Shown piece after piece: positions 16,380 to 24,456 of a stretch of 64,000 nucleotides of DNA. This stretch comes from Rhodophyticola porphyridii. Lineage in GTDB: Bacteria; Pseudomonadota; Alphaproteobacteria; Rhodobacterales; Rhodobacteraceae. Below the pieces are notes generated by a model that saw nothing but the letters and a program-made list of their open reading frames with translations, was not told the DNA's origin and ran no database searches. The stretch covers positions 1 to 64,000 of the forward strand of contig NZ_RCNT01000008.1 of assembly GCF_003688285.1 (NCBI RefSeq), in the 5' to 3' direction. The translations under genes were made by a program, and so were the position numbers. Numbering within the stretch: position 1 is the stretch's first letter; each line of letters opens with the position of its first letter.

Positions 16380-18001
16380 CCCAGTCCCGATACCGCCTCG
16401 CCTTCGAGCTTTACCCGTACCGGAAGGTCGCGGCGCAGGATGCGCCGGTGCCTGAACGCCACCCGATCGTCGTTGTCGGCGCGGGCCCGATCGGTATTGC
16501 GACCGCGCTGGATCTTGCGCAGCGGGGTCAGCCGGTGCTGGTGCTCGACGATCACGAAGGAATCGGCGAAGGCTCCCGCGCAATCTGTTTCTCGCAGCGC
16601 TGCCTCGAAATCGCGGACAGGCTCGGCTGCGGTGCCGCAATGGTGGAAAAGGGCGTCGTCTGGAACGTGGGAAAGGTATTCCACGGAGATGACCGCGTGT
16701 TCGAGTTCAATCTGCAACCCGAGACCGGCCACAAGAACCCGGCGTTCATCAACCTCCAGCAGCCCTATTTCGAGAAGTTCCTGATCGATCAGGTTCGCGC
16801 CGAGCAGAACAACGGTCTGGAGATCGAAATCCGCGGCCGGAACCGGGTTACGGCGCTGGAGGACAGGGGCGATTGCATTGCACTGTCGGTCGACACTCCG
16901 GACGGTCCCTACAGTCTTCATGCCGACTGGCTGATTGCCTGCGACGGCGCGCGGTCTCCGCTGCGCGAGATGATGGGGCTCGGCTTCGAAGGCCGCGTCT
17001 TCGAGGACAACTTCCTCATCGCCGATGTGAAGATGACCGCCGATTTCCCGACCGAACGCTGGTTCTGGTTCGAACCGCCTTTCAAGGATGCCGGACAGTC
17101 CGCGCTCCTGCACAGGCAGCCCGACGATATCTGGCGGATCGACTTTCAGCTTGGTTGGGATATCGACCGCGAAAAGGAACTGGACGAGGCGAATATCCGC
17201 GCCCGCGTCGATTCAATGCTGGGGCCGGAGGCGCAATACGAGCTGGAATGGACCTCCATCTACACGTTCCAGTGCCGCCGGATGGAACGGTTCCGCCATG
17301 GTCGCGTGATGTTTGCCGGCGATGCGGCGCATCAGGTCTCGCCATTTGGCGCACGTGGCGCGAATTCGGGGATGCAGGATGCCGAAAACCTTGCCTGGAA
17401 GCTGGATCTCGTGATCCGCGGGCTGGCCCCCGAGGATCTTCTCGACAGCTATTCCGAAGAGCGGGTTTTCGGGGCTGACGAGAACATCCTGAACTCGACC
17501 CGGGCGACCGATTTCATAACCCCCAAAACCGAGATCAGCACACTGTTCCGCAATGCGGTCCTGACACTGGCGCACAAGCATGCTTTTGCGAGGCCTCTGG
17601 TCAATTCCGGCCGCCTGTCCGTACCTTGTACCTATGACGGTCTGTCCCTGACGGGGGAGGATCGGCTGGCCGGTGGCCCCGCCCGCACCCGGCCGGGCGC
17701 GCCATGTGTGGACGCGCCCTTGCGCGACGGGTTTCTGCTCGACGCACTCGGGTCGGGCTTCACCCTTCTGACGCTCAACACCGACGCGCCTGAAACCTTC
17801 GCCGAAGCCGGTATCGATGTTGCCCGGCTGGCGCTTGGCGCCGACGACGACCCGACGGGCGCGCTCTCCGCGCGCTATCTGGGCCAGGCCGGCACGGCCG
17901 TCTACCTCATCCGGCCCGATCAGCATGTGGTCGCCCGCTGGCCTGCCTTCGACGAGACCGCCACCCGCGCGGCCCTGCGCCGCGCCACAGGACAGGAGTG
18001 A
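16376..18001 (+). CDS. FAD-dependent aromatic monooxygenase (PheA/MhpA-like)
   Basis: 541 residues of the class A flavoprotein hydroxylase type: VVVGAGPIGIATALDLA (FAD ADP-binding fold, residues about 32-48), LIACDGARSPLREMMG (DG motif, about 183-198) and GRVMFAGDAAHQVSPFGARG (GD motif, about 306-325). A thioredoxin-like C-terminal domain follows, as in phenol hydroxylase and MhpA. Such enzymes hydroxylate phenolic substrates with NAD(P)H and O2. The start at 16376 overlaps the DinB-like stop. In this operon it probably makes the dihydroxylated ring substrate; the exact phenol is unknown. Confidence 0.88.
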   Translation: MTQSRYRLAFELYPYRKVAAQDAPVPERHPIVVVGAGPIGIATALDLAQRGQPVLVLDDHEGIGEGSRAICFSQRCLEIADRLGCGAAMVEKGVVWNVGKVFHGDDRVFEFNLQPETGHKNPAFINLQQPYFEKFLIDQVRAEQNNGLEIEIRGRNRVTALEDRGDCIALSVDTPDGPYSLHADWLIACDGARSPLREMMGLGFEGRVFEDNFLIADVKMTADFPTERWFWFEPPFKDAGQSALLHRQPDDIWRIDFQLGWDIDREKELDEANIRARVDSMLGPEAQYELEWTSIYTFQCRRMERFRHGRVMFAGDAAHQVSPFGARGANSGMQDAENLAWKLDLVIRGLAPEDLLDSYSEERVFGADENILNSTRATDFITPKTEISTLFRNAVLTLAHKHAFARPLVNSGRLSVPCTYDGLSLTGEDRLAGGPARTRPGAPCVDAPLRDGFLLDALGSGFTLLTLNTDAPETFAEAGIDVARLALGADDDPTGALSARYLGQAGTAVYLIRPDQHVVARWPAFDETATRAALRRATGQE

Positions 18002-18005
18002 CCGG

Positions 18006-18188
18006 ATGGCCCTGATTCTTCAGCCCAACATCCCCGATCAGGACGGGTTCTACCAGGAATTGCTGGCCGCCCATGACGGCCTCGGCAAGGCCGAAAGCGA
18101 CGCGCTGAATGCGCGGCTGATCCTGATCCTGTGCAACCATATCGGTGACCGTGAGGTGATCGCCGCGGCGCTCAAGGCCGCGAAATGA
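18006..18188 (+). CDS. DUF2783 small protein
   Basis: 60 residues: NIPDQDGFYQELLAAHDGL, then ESDALNARLILILCNHIGD, matching DUF2783. The family is small, helical and, as I recall it, found beside FAD monooxygenases in aromatic operons. It lies four bases after the monooxygenase gene and overlaps the start of the isomerase gene by four bases. It could be a small accessory subunit of the hydroxylase; there is no direct evidence. Confidence 0.8.
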   Translation: MALILQPNIPDQDGFYQELLAAHDGLGKAESDALNARLILILCNHIGDREVIAAALKAAK

Positions 18189-18811
18189 ACGAGACGTTGC
18201 TGTATGATTACCCGCGCTCCTCGGCCAGCTACCGGGTCCGGATCGCGCTAAACCTCGCGCGCATCGGGTATCGCGCCATCCGCGTCGATCTGCTGGCAAA
18301 ACAGCACAAATCCGACGAGCATCTGGCGCGCAACCCGCAGGGTCTGGTTCCGGTTCTTCAGATTGACGGCCACCGGCTGACCCAGTCGCTCGCGATCCTC
18401 GACTACCTCGATCAGACCCGCGATCTGGGCCTCTTGCCGAAAGAGCCCGCGGCGCGCGCCAAGGCGCAGGCGCTGGCCTATGTGCTGGCCGTGGATGTGC
18501 ACCCGGTTTGTAACCTGTCGGTCGTGACACATGCCACCGGCGGTCAGGACCCCGCACGCACCGATTGGATGCGCCATTTCATTCGCCCCGGCCTGCTGGC
18601 GTTCGAAGCCTTGCTTGGCGACTTCACCCAGGCGCCCTTCACCATCGGCCCTCGGCCTTCCCTGCCCGATCTTTGCCTGATCCCGCAGCTTTACAACGCG
18701 GATCGATGGGGTGTGGATTATGCCGATTGCGTCCGTATCTGCGCGGTCAAAGCGGCCTGTGCGGCACATCCCGCCTTTGCCGCCGCTGCGCCGGACGCGG
18801 TCGGACCCTGA
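18185..18811 (+). CDS. maiA: Maleylacetoacetate isomerase (zeta-class GST)
   Basis: 208 residues. The thioredoxin-like N-terminal domain carries SSASYRVRIALNLA (residues 12-25), the zeta-class signature with the catalytic Ser, then GLVPVLQIDG and the helical C-terminal domain. The enzyme uses glutathione to convert maleylacetoacetate (or maleylpyruvate) to the fumaryl isomer, the substrate of the fahA product at the head of the operon. It overlaps the DUF2783 stop by four bases. Confidence 0.9.
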   Translation: MNETLLYDYPRSSASYRVRIALNLARIGYRAIRVDLLAKQHKSDEHLARNPQGLVPVLQIDGHRLTQSLAILDYLDQTRDLGLLPKEPAARAKAQALAYVLAVDVHPVCNLSVVTHATGGQDPARTDWMRHFIRPGLLAFEALLGDFTQAPFTIGPRPSLPDLCLIPQLYNADRWGVDYADCVRICAVKAACAAHPAFAAAAPDAVGP

Positions 18812-18913
18812 GGAAACGGCACCGGCGCCCCTCGTCGCATGCGAGCAGGGGGCTGGCCGCGACCATCCCCTCCACGGGGCTTTACGCTAAGGCAAGCGGG
18901 CGGCATACTTTCA

Positions 18914-18948
18914 ACGCCTGCGACCGGCATCAAGACCGGCGCAGGCGT
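18914..18948 (+). promoter_or_regulatory. Stem-loop in the leader of the AraC/FeaR-type gene
   Basis: ACGCCTGCG (18914-18922) and CGCAGGCGT (18940-18948) are perfect 9-base complements, with an inner CCGG/CCGG pair. The hairpin ends a few bases before the GGGAGGAGG ribosome binding site of the regulator gene at 18966. No T-run follows. It could terminate the maiA operon weakly, be an operator, or control translation of the regulator. Confidence 0.55.
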
Positions 18949-18965
18949 CAGGGAGGAGGCGCCCG

Positions 18966-19904
18966 ATGATCCGGGAAACACCATTCGACAAATGGTATGA
19001 CGACCTTCATGCGATCTGTGGGGCCTACGATGGCGTGCCGCAGCGCGGCCAGCGGGCGGTCAAGGGCAGGATCGGGGTGCATATGTTCGACCATCTGGAC
19101 GTGGCGGATGTCTGGGGCGACGTCGCCAAGATCGAGCGGGACCGGGCCGGCATCAGGCGCGATGACAATGAGTACATCTTCTTCGTGATCGAAATGTCGG
19201 GCACGCTGTCGGTCGACCACAATGAAACCCGATCACGCCTTGCACCGGGAGATGCCGTGCTGCTCGACAGCACCAAGGAGGGTGTGCTCCATCTGGCCGA
19301 GGACAGCAGCCGCCTGATGTCGGTCCACCTGCCCCGGCAGAGCTTTCTGAGCGAGCGCCGGCCGGGCGTGGGCATCGGCAGGAAACTCGCCGCCGCGACC
19401 CCCGTCGCCAGAACACTGACCCGCCATTTCTTCCGCTTCTTCAACGAAAACGGCGCGGGCGAGCGTCAGGGCAACGCGTCGCTGCTCTATGACATGATCC
19501 ATCTGGCCTTTTCGTGCCCGGAGGACGGGTTGGCGGGCATCGCACTGAGCGATGCGGCAAGCCGCTATGATCTGGCACTTGATCTGATCGACACCCACCT
19601 GACCGCCGATTACCTGTCGCTTCCCTGGCTTGCCGGCCAGCTTGGCGTCTCGGAACGCCAGCTTCAGCGCCTGTTTCACGCCCATGAGACCAGCTTCATC
19701 GATCTGGTCCGGTCCAAACGCTATCGGTTCGTGACCGAACATCTGAACCACCTGCCTCATGTTCATGGGCGGATTTCCGACATTGCCTATCGGGCCGGGT
19801 TTCAGGACCTGTCGAATTTCAACCGGGGCTTCCGGGCCCGCTTCGGGATGAGCCCGCGCGACTATCACCGGGGCCGCCGGACGGCCCCGCCCCACATGGC
19901 GTAA
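18966..19904 (+). CDS. AraC-family activator (FeaR-like)
   Basis: 312 residues. The C-terminal third (about 205-305) is a double helix-turn-helix AraC domain with [18 protein letters not shown] and [20 protein letters not shown]. The N-terminal domain resembles the ligand-binding part of FeaR/AraC_binding_2 regulators, with [11 protein letters not shown]. FeaR activates aromatic amine and alcohol catabolism in enterobacteria; here the gene lies between the ring-cleavage operon and the ligase/PQQ dehydrogenase genes, so it probably activates one or both. A strong GGGAGGAGG precedes the ATG. Confidence 0.87.
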   Translation: MIRETPFDKWYDDLHAICGAYDGVPQRGQRAVKGRIGVHMFDHLDVADVWGDVAKIERDRAGIRRDDNEYIFFVIEMSGTLSVDHNETRSRLAPGDAVLLDSTKEGVLHLAEDSSRLMSVHLPRQSFLSERRPGVGIGRKLAAATPVARTLTRHFFRFFNENGAGERQGNASLLYDMIHLAFSCPEDGLAGIALSDAASRYDLALDLIDTHLTADYLSLPWLAGQLGVSERQLQRLFHAHETSFIDLVRSKRYRFVTEHLNHLPHVHGRISDIAYRAGFQDLSNFNRGFRARFGMSPRDYHRGRRTAPPHMA

Positions 19905-19996
19905 AATGCCGAGACTCCGGATTTGCTTCGCGGCACGATGGATATCCAACGGAGATCTGGCCCGGCGCGCCGCCCCGACAGATCAAGGAGAGTGAC

Positions 19997-21733
19997 ATGC
20001 ATGAAGGCATTGCGCCTGCCCGGCAGGCCGAATTGGGTGTCGTGCCCGAGGGGAAGGCCCATGTGGCGGGCCGGACGGACGAACCGCTGATTGAATGGAC
20101 GATCCCGGCACTTCTGGCCGACACGGTGGCGCGGGTCCGCGACCGCGAGGCGGTGGTGTTCCGCGCCCAGGGCATTCGCTGGACCTGGGGGGAGTTCGCG
20201 GCCCGCGTCGATGCGCTGGCCGGCGGTATGACGCGTCTGGGGCTTGCAAAGGGGGACCGCTGCGGGGTCTGGGCGCCCAACCGCTATGAATGGCTGCTGG
20301 CGCAGTTCGCCACGGCCCGGATCGGCGTTATCCTGGTCAATATCAACCCCGCCTACCGCCTGCATGAGCTGGAGTTCGCGCTGGCAAAGACAGGGTGCCG
20401 CGCATTGATCCTGCCGGAACGGTTCAAATCGTCGGAGTATCTCGCCATGCTGCGCGTCGTGGCCCCCGAACTGACCGAGGACGCACCGGGCGAGCTGGAC
20501 TCCGCCAGCCTGCCCAATCTCCGCCACGTGATCGTGATGAGCGACGCGCACCATCCGGGGTGTTTCCGCTTCGCCGAGGTCGAGGCGATGGGCGCGGAGG
20601 TATCCGTTTCCGATCTGGACGCGCTCACCGCGACGCTCGACCGCCACGATCCGGTGAACATCCAGTTCACTTCGGGGACCACGGGCATGCCAAAGGGCGC
20701 CACGCTGACGCATCGCAATATTGTCAACAATGCCCATTTCGTCACCGCCGCCATGAAGCTTGCCGAAGCGGACAGGCTGTGCATCCCGGTTCCGTTCTAC
20801 CATTGTTTCGGCATGGTCATGGGCACACTTGGCTGTGTGACGAAAGGTGCGGCGATGGTCGTGCCGGGTGAAGGGTTCGATCCGGTCGATACGCTTACTG
20901 CTGTGGCTGAAGAACGCTGCACCGCGCTTTATGGCGTGCCCACGATGTTTGTCGGAATGCTGGAGCATCCGCGCTTTGCGGAGTTCGACCTGTCCAGCCT
21001 GCGTACCGGAATCATGGCCGGTGCCCCCTGCCCGATCGAGGTGATGAAACAGGTCCAGCGCCACATGCACATGCATGAGGTCACTATCGCCTATGGCATG
21101 ACCGAAACCAGCCCCGTGTCGTTCCAGTCCGACACCGATACCCCGCTCGACAAGCGGGTCGGCTCGGTCGGGCGCATCCAGCCGCATCTGGAAGTGAAAA
21201 TCGCCCGCGAGGACGGTTCCGTCGCGGATATCGGCGAACAGGGCGAGTTGATGACCCGCGGCTACTCGGTGATGCAGGGCTATTGGGACGAACCTGACCG
21301 CACCGCCGAGGCCATCGACGAAGAGGGCTGGATGCATACCGGCGATCTGGCGACGATCGACGGGGAAGGGTATTGCAACATCACCGGCCGGGTGAAGGAC
21401 ATGATCCTGCGCGGCGGCGAAAACGTCTACCCGCGCGAGATCGAGGAGTTTCTCTACACGCACCCGGATGTCAGCCAGGTGCAGGTCTTCGGGGTGCCCG
21501 ATCACAAATACGGTGAAATCGTCGCCGCATGGATTGTGCCAAAACCCGGAGCGACGCCGACCGAAGACGGCATCCGCCAGTTCTGCCGCGATCAGATCGC
21601 CCATTTCAAGGTGCCTGCCCTGGTCCGCTTCAAACCCGAACTGCCGATGACCGTGACCGGCAAACCGCAGAAATTCGTCATGCGCGACGCCATGGTCGAG
21701 GAGCTGGGGATCGACATCGAAAAGACCGCGTGA
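19997..21733 (+). CDS. AMP-forming acyl-CoA synthetase
   Basis: 578 residues with the ANL-superfamily motifs: A3 loop [13 protein letters not shown] (about 226-238), A5 [10 protein letters not shown]7 [12 protein letters not shown] and A8 [20 protein letters not shown], and the A10 Lys in TVTGKPQKF near the C-terminus. It activates a carboxylic acid to its CoA thioester via an acyl-adenylate. The closest-looking relatives are medium- and long-chain or aryl-acid CoA ligases. AAGGAG precedes the start. It is downstream of the FeaR-like regulator and upstream of a PQQ alcohol dehydrogenase, which together could convert an alcohol to an acyl-CoA. Confidence 0.9.
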   Translation: MHEGIAPARQAELGVVPEGKAHVAGRTDEPLIEWTIPALLADTVARVRDREAVVFRAQGIRWTWGEFAARVDALAGGMTRLGLAKGDRCGVWAPNRYEWLLAQFATARIGVILVNINPAYRLHELEFALAKTGCRALILPERFKSSEYLAMLRVVAPELTEDAPGELDSASLPNLRHVIVMSDAHHPGCFRFAEVEAMGAEVSVSDLDALTATLDRHDPVNIQFTSGTTGMPKGATLTHRNIVNNAHFVTAAMKLAEADRLCIPVPFYHCFGMVMGTLGCVTKGAAMVVPGEGFDPVDTLTAVAEERCTALYGVPTMFVGMLEHPRFAEFDLSSLRTGIMAGAPCPIEVMKQVQRHMHMHEVTIAYGMTETSPVSFQSDTDTPLDKRVGSVGRIQPHLEVKIAREDGSVADIGEQGELMTRGYSVMQGYWDEPDRTAEAIDEEGWMHTGDLATIDGEGYCNITGRVKDMILRGGENVYPREIEEFLYTHPDVSQVQVFGVPDHKYGEIVAAWIVPKPGATPTEDGIRQFCRDQIAHFKVPALVRFKPELPMTVTGKPQKFVMRDAMVEELGIDIEKTA

Positions 21734-21799
21734 AGGGGGAGGCAAGACAAGGGGACTGACGGCACAGACGATCGAAACAGATCCGTAGGGAGGACCAAG

Positions 21800-23890
21800 A
21801 TGAGACATCTGTTAGGGGCGGCCTGCGCCCTGATGACGGCTGCGACCGTCCAGGCACAAACCATCGACAGGGAAAGCATCCGCGCCGCGGTTGGCGCGAT
21901 AGACACCCAAGCCATCATCGACAATGACGCGCATGACCGGAACTGGCTGAATTACGGGCTGAACTATGCGGAAACGCGGTTTTCCCAGCTCGACAGCATC
22001 AACACGGAGAACGTGGGCCAACTCGGTCTTGAATGGTCCTACAACCTGAATTCCACGCGCGGCGTGCAGTCGACGCCGATCGTGGTGGATGGCGTGATGT
22101 ATGTCACCGGGTCATGGTCCATCGTTCATGCGCTCGACGCGCTGACCGGAGAGCCGATTTGGGTCTACGACCCGGAGGTGCCGGGCGATTTCGGCGAACG
22201 GGGCTGTTGCGACGTGGTGAACCGGGGCGTCGCGGTCTATGACGGCATGGTGTTCGTCGGCGCGTTCGACGGCTATCTGCACGCCATCGATGCCGCCACC
22301 GGCGATCGTGTCTGGGTCACCGACACGATCGAAAACCGCGAGATGTCCTACACCATCACCGGTGCGCCACGGGTGATCAACGGCAATGTGCTGATCGGAA
22401 ATGGCGGCGCCGAATTCGGCGTGCGCGGCTATATCTCCGCCTATGACGCCGCAAGCGGGGAGATGTCCTGGCGCTGGTATTCGGTGCCCGGAGATCCGAG
22501 CGAGCCGTTCGAGAACGCCTCGATGGAGATGGCCGCGGACACATGGGATCCGTCCGCCGAATACTGGCTGGCCGGCGGTGGCGGAACGATCTGGGATGCC
22601 ATGGCCTATGATCCGGATCTGAACCTCCTCTACGTGGGCACCGGCAACGGCTCGCCCTGGAACCAGCACCTGCGCAGCCCCGCAGGCGGCGACAACCTGT
22701 TCCTCGCCTCGATCGTCGCGTTGAACCCCGATACGGGCGACTATGTCTGGCACTACCAGAACACACCGGGCGACACCTGGGACTATACCTCGACCCAGCA
22801 CATCATCCTCGCCGATCTTGAGATCGACGGAGAGATACGACAGATCCTGATGCAGGCCCCGAAAAACGGGTTCTTCTATGTGATCGACCGGGTCACGGGG
22901 GAGTTCATCTCCGCCGAGCCCTTCGTGGAGGTCACATGGGCCACCGGGTATGACGAAACCGGCCGTCCGATCGAGGCAGCGGGCGCACGCTCCCGCACCG
23001 AGCCGTGGGAAACGATCCCCTCCGCCTACGGCGCCCACAACTGGCATCCGATGAGCTTCAACCCCGAAACGGGTCTGGTCTACATCCCCGCCCAGGGCGT
23101 CCCCCTGGTCCAGTCGACCGACCCGGCATGGCAGCTCAACAGCCATCAACCGATGTCGACCATGTCCGGCGTCGGCTGGAACCTCGGCTATCTGTTCAAC
23201 GTGGTTGCACCTGAAGCCACGCCCTTTGGCCATCTTCTGGCCTGGGACCCGGTGGAACAGCGGGAGGTCTGGCGGGCGGAATACGTCTCCCCCTGGAATG
23301 GCGGCACTCTGACCACGGCGGGAAATCTGGTTTTTCAGGGCACCGCGGATGGCCGCTTCATGGCCTATGACGCGACAACCGGTCAGGTGCTCTGGCAAAC
23401 ACCGGTCACGTCGGGCGTGGTTGCGGCCCCTGCCACATGGGAACATGAAGGCCAGCAATATGTCACCATCGCGGTGGGCTGGGGCGGGGTCTATGGACTG
23501 ATGCAGAGAGCCACCGACCGCGTGGGCCCGGGCCGGGTCTTCACCTTTCGCGTCGGGGGCGAAACCCCGATGCCGGAGGCTGAAATCAGCGACCGGCTCG
23601 ACCTCGTGGAAGGTGTGCCCTACGACCCCGACCATGTGGGGGAGGGCCTGGCGATCTATGTCTCCAACTGCCTGTTCTGCCACGGCGTTCCGGGCGTGAA
23701 CAACGGCGGCGCGATCCCCAATCTGGGCTACTCCACCGCCCATACCCTGATCAACGCGCGCGCCTGGATCCTTGACGGCGCAGGCGTGGACAACGGCATG
23801 CCCAGCTTTGCGGACCGGCTGTCCGAAGAGGATGTTACGCGTCTTGTGGCGTTCATTCAGGGCACGGCCGACGCGGTTCGCCCGCAATAG
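21800..23890 (+). CDS. PQQ-dependent alcohol dehydrogenase with C-terminal cytochrome c (quinohaemoprotein)
   Basis: 696 residues. A Sec signal peptide (1-20, ending VQAQ) sends it to the periplasm. The eight-bladed propeller includes the adjacent cysteines GCCD (136-137) that form the disulfide over PQQ, and TWDYTSTQH with a motif typical of the active site. After residue about 600 a class I cytochrome c domain carries CLFCH (Cys624, Cys627, His628) and a later NGMPSF with a candidate Met axial ligand. This is the type II quinohaemoprotein alcohol dehydrogenase layout, oxidising primary alcohols and passing electrons to a soluble carrier. GGGAGGA precedes the ATG. No PQQ synthesis genes are in the window. 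Confidence 0.92.
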   Translation: MRHLLGAACALMTAATVQAQTIDRESIRAAVGAIDTQAIIDNDAHDRNWLNYGLNYAETRFSQLDSINTENVGQLGLEWSYNLNSTRGVQSTPIVVDGVMYVTGSWSIVHALDALTGEPIWVYDPEVPGDFGERGCCDVVNRGVAVYDGMVFVGAFDGYLHAIDAATGDRVWVTDTIENREMSYTITGAPRVINGNVLIGNGGAEFGVRGYISAYDAASGEMSWRWYSVPGDPSEPFENASMEMAADTWDPSAEYWLAGGGGTIWDAMAYDPDLNLLYVGTGNGSPWNQHLRSPAGGDNLFLASIVALNPDTGDYVWHYQNTPGDTWDYTSTQHIILADLEIDGEIRQILMQAPKNGFFYVIDRVTGEFISAEPFVEVTWATGYDETGRPIEAAGARSRTEPWETIPSAYGAHNWHPMSFNPETGLVYIPAQGVPLVQSTDPAWQLNSHQPMSTMSGVGWNLGYLFNVVAPEATPFGHLLAWDPVEQREVWRAEYVSPWNGGTLTTAGNLVFQGTADGRFMAYDATTGQVLWQTPVTSGVVAAPATWEHEGQQYVTIAVGWGGVYGLMQRATDRVGPGRVFTFRVGGETPMPEAEISDRLDLVEGVPYDPDHVGEGLAIYVSNCLFCHGVPGVNNGGAIPNLGYSTAHTLINARAWILDGAGVDNGMPSFADRLSEEDVTRLVAFIQGTADAVRPQ

Positions 23891-23911
23891 GCCCGCGCAA
23901 ACCGCTATCCG

Positions 23912-23943
23912 GCCCCGCCCGGCCCCTGCCCGGCGGGGCTTCC
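23912..23943 (+). terminator. Likely terminator after the PQQ dehydrogenase
   Basis: GCCCCGCC (23912-23919) pairs with GGCGGGGC (23932-23939) over a 12-base loop, followed by TTCCTCT. It lies 22 bases past the stop codon, before the next gene at 24008. Confidence 0.55.
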
Positions 23944-24007
23944 TCTCTGGCCAATCCGCGACACTTCGGCCACTCTGCGGTCAGGCGTTCAGAAGTGGAG
24001 TTGAAAG

Positions 24008-24388
24008 ATGACAGACAGATGGGAACAGGGCATGGCAACCCGGCGCCGCGTTCTGGGCAATGCCCATGTGGACGCGGCCGAGGCCAGACGCACCGCTTTC
24101 GACACGCCCTTTCAGGAATTGATCACCGAAGCCGCCTGGGGTCACCTGTGGTCCCGGCCCGACTGGCCGTTTCGCGAACGCTCCATCGTGACCATCGCGA
24201 TTCTCGCCGCGCTCGGTCAGGATGAAGAACTGGCGATGCATATTCGCGCCACCGCCAATACCGGCGCAACAGAGGCCGATATCCGCGAGGCATTGCTGCA
24301 TGTCGCGATTTATGCCGGTGTGCCCGCCGCCAATCGCGCGATCCGCATCGCAAAGGAAACCCTCGACGGGATGCAAGAGGTATCCTGA
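24008..24388 (+). CDS. Carboxymuconolactone decarboxylase-family protein (PcaC-like)
   Basis: 126 residues. The N-terminal RRRVLGNAHVDAAEARRT resembles 4-carboxymuconolactone decarboxylase (PcaC), and the core has IVTIAILAALGQDEELAMHIRAT. The usual AhpD-type C-x-x-C is absent, so it is of the decarboxylase branch rather than the peroxidase branch. PcaC acts in the protocatechuate branch of the beta-ketoadipate pathway. No other pca genes are nearby, so it may act on a different lactone here. Confidence 0.82.
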   Translation: MTDRWEQGMATRRRVLGNAHVDAAEARRTAFDTPFQELITEAAWGHLWSRPDWPFRERSIVTIAILAALGQDEELAMHIRATANTGATEADIREALLHVAIYAGVPAANRAIRIAKETLDGMQEVS

Positions 24389-24456
24389 CACACGAGGACG
24401 CTTTGCGGAACCATGTCTGCGCTGTAGCCTTCCCCAAGGGAACGGGAGGCGCATAG

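Noticed and set aside
19865-21808. Minus-strand frame of 647 codons opposite the acyl-CoA synthetase
   Set aside because: Antisense shadow caused by GC-rich codons; the plus strand carries all ANL motifs.
22112-23887. Minus-strand frame of 591 codons opposite the PQQ dehydrogenase
   Set aside because: No motif; the plus strand has a signal peptide, propeller and haem site.
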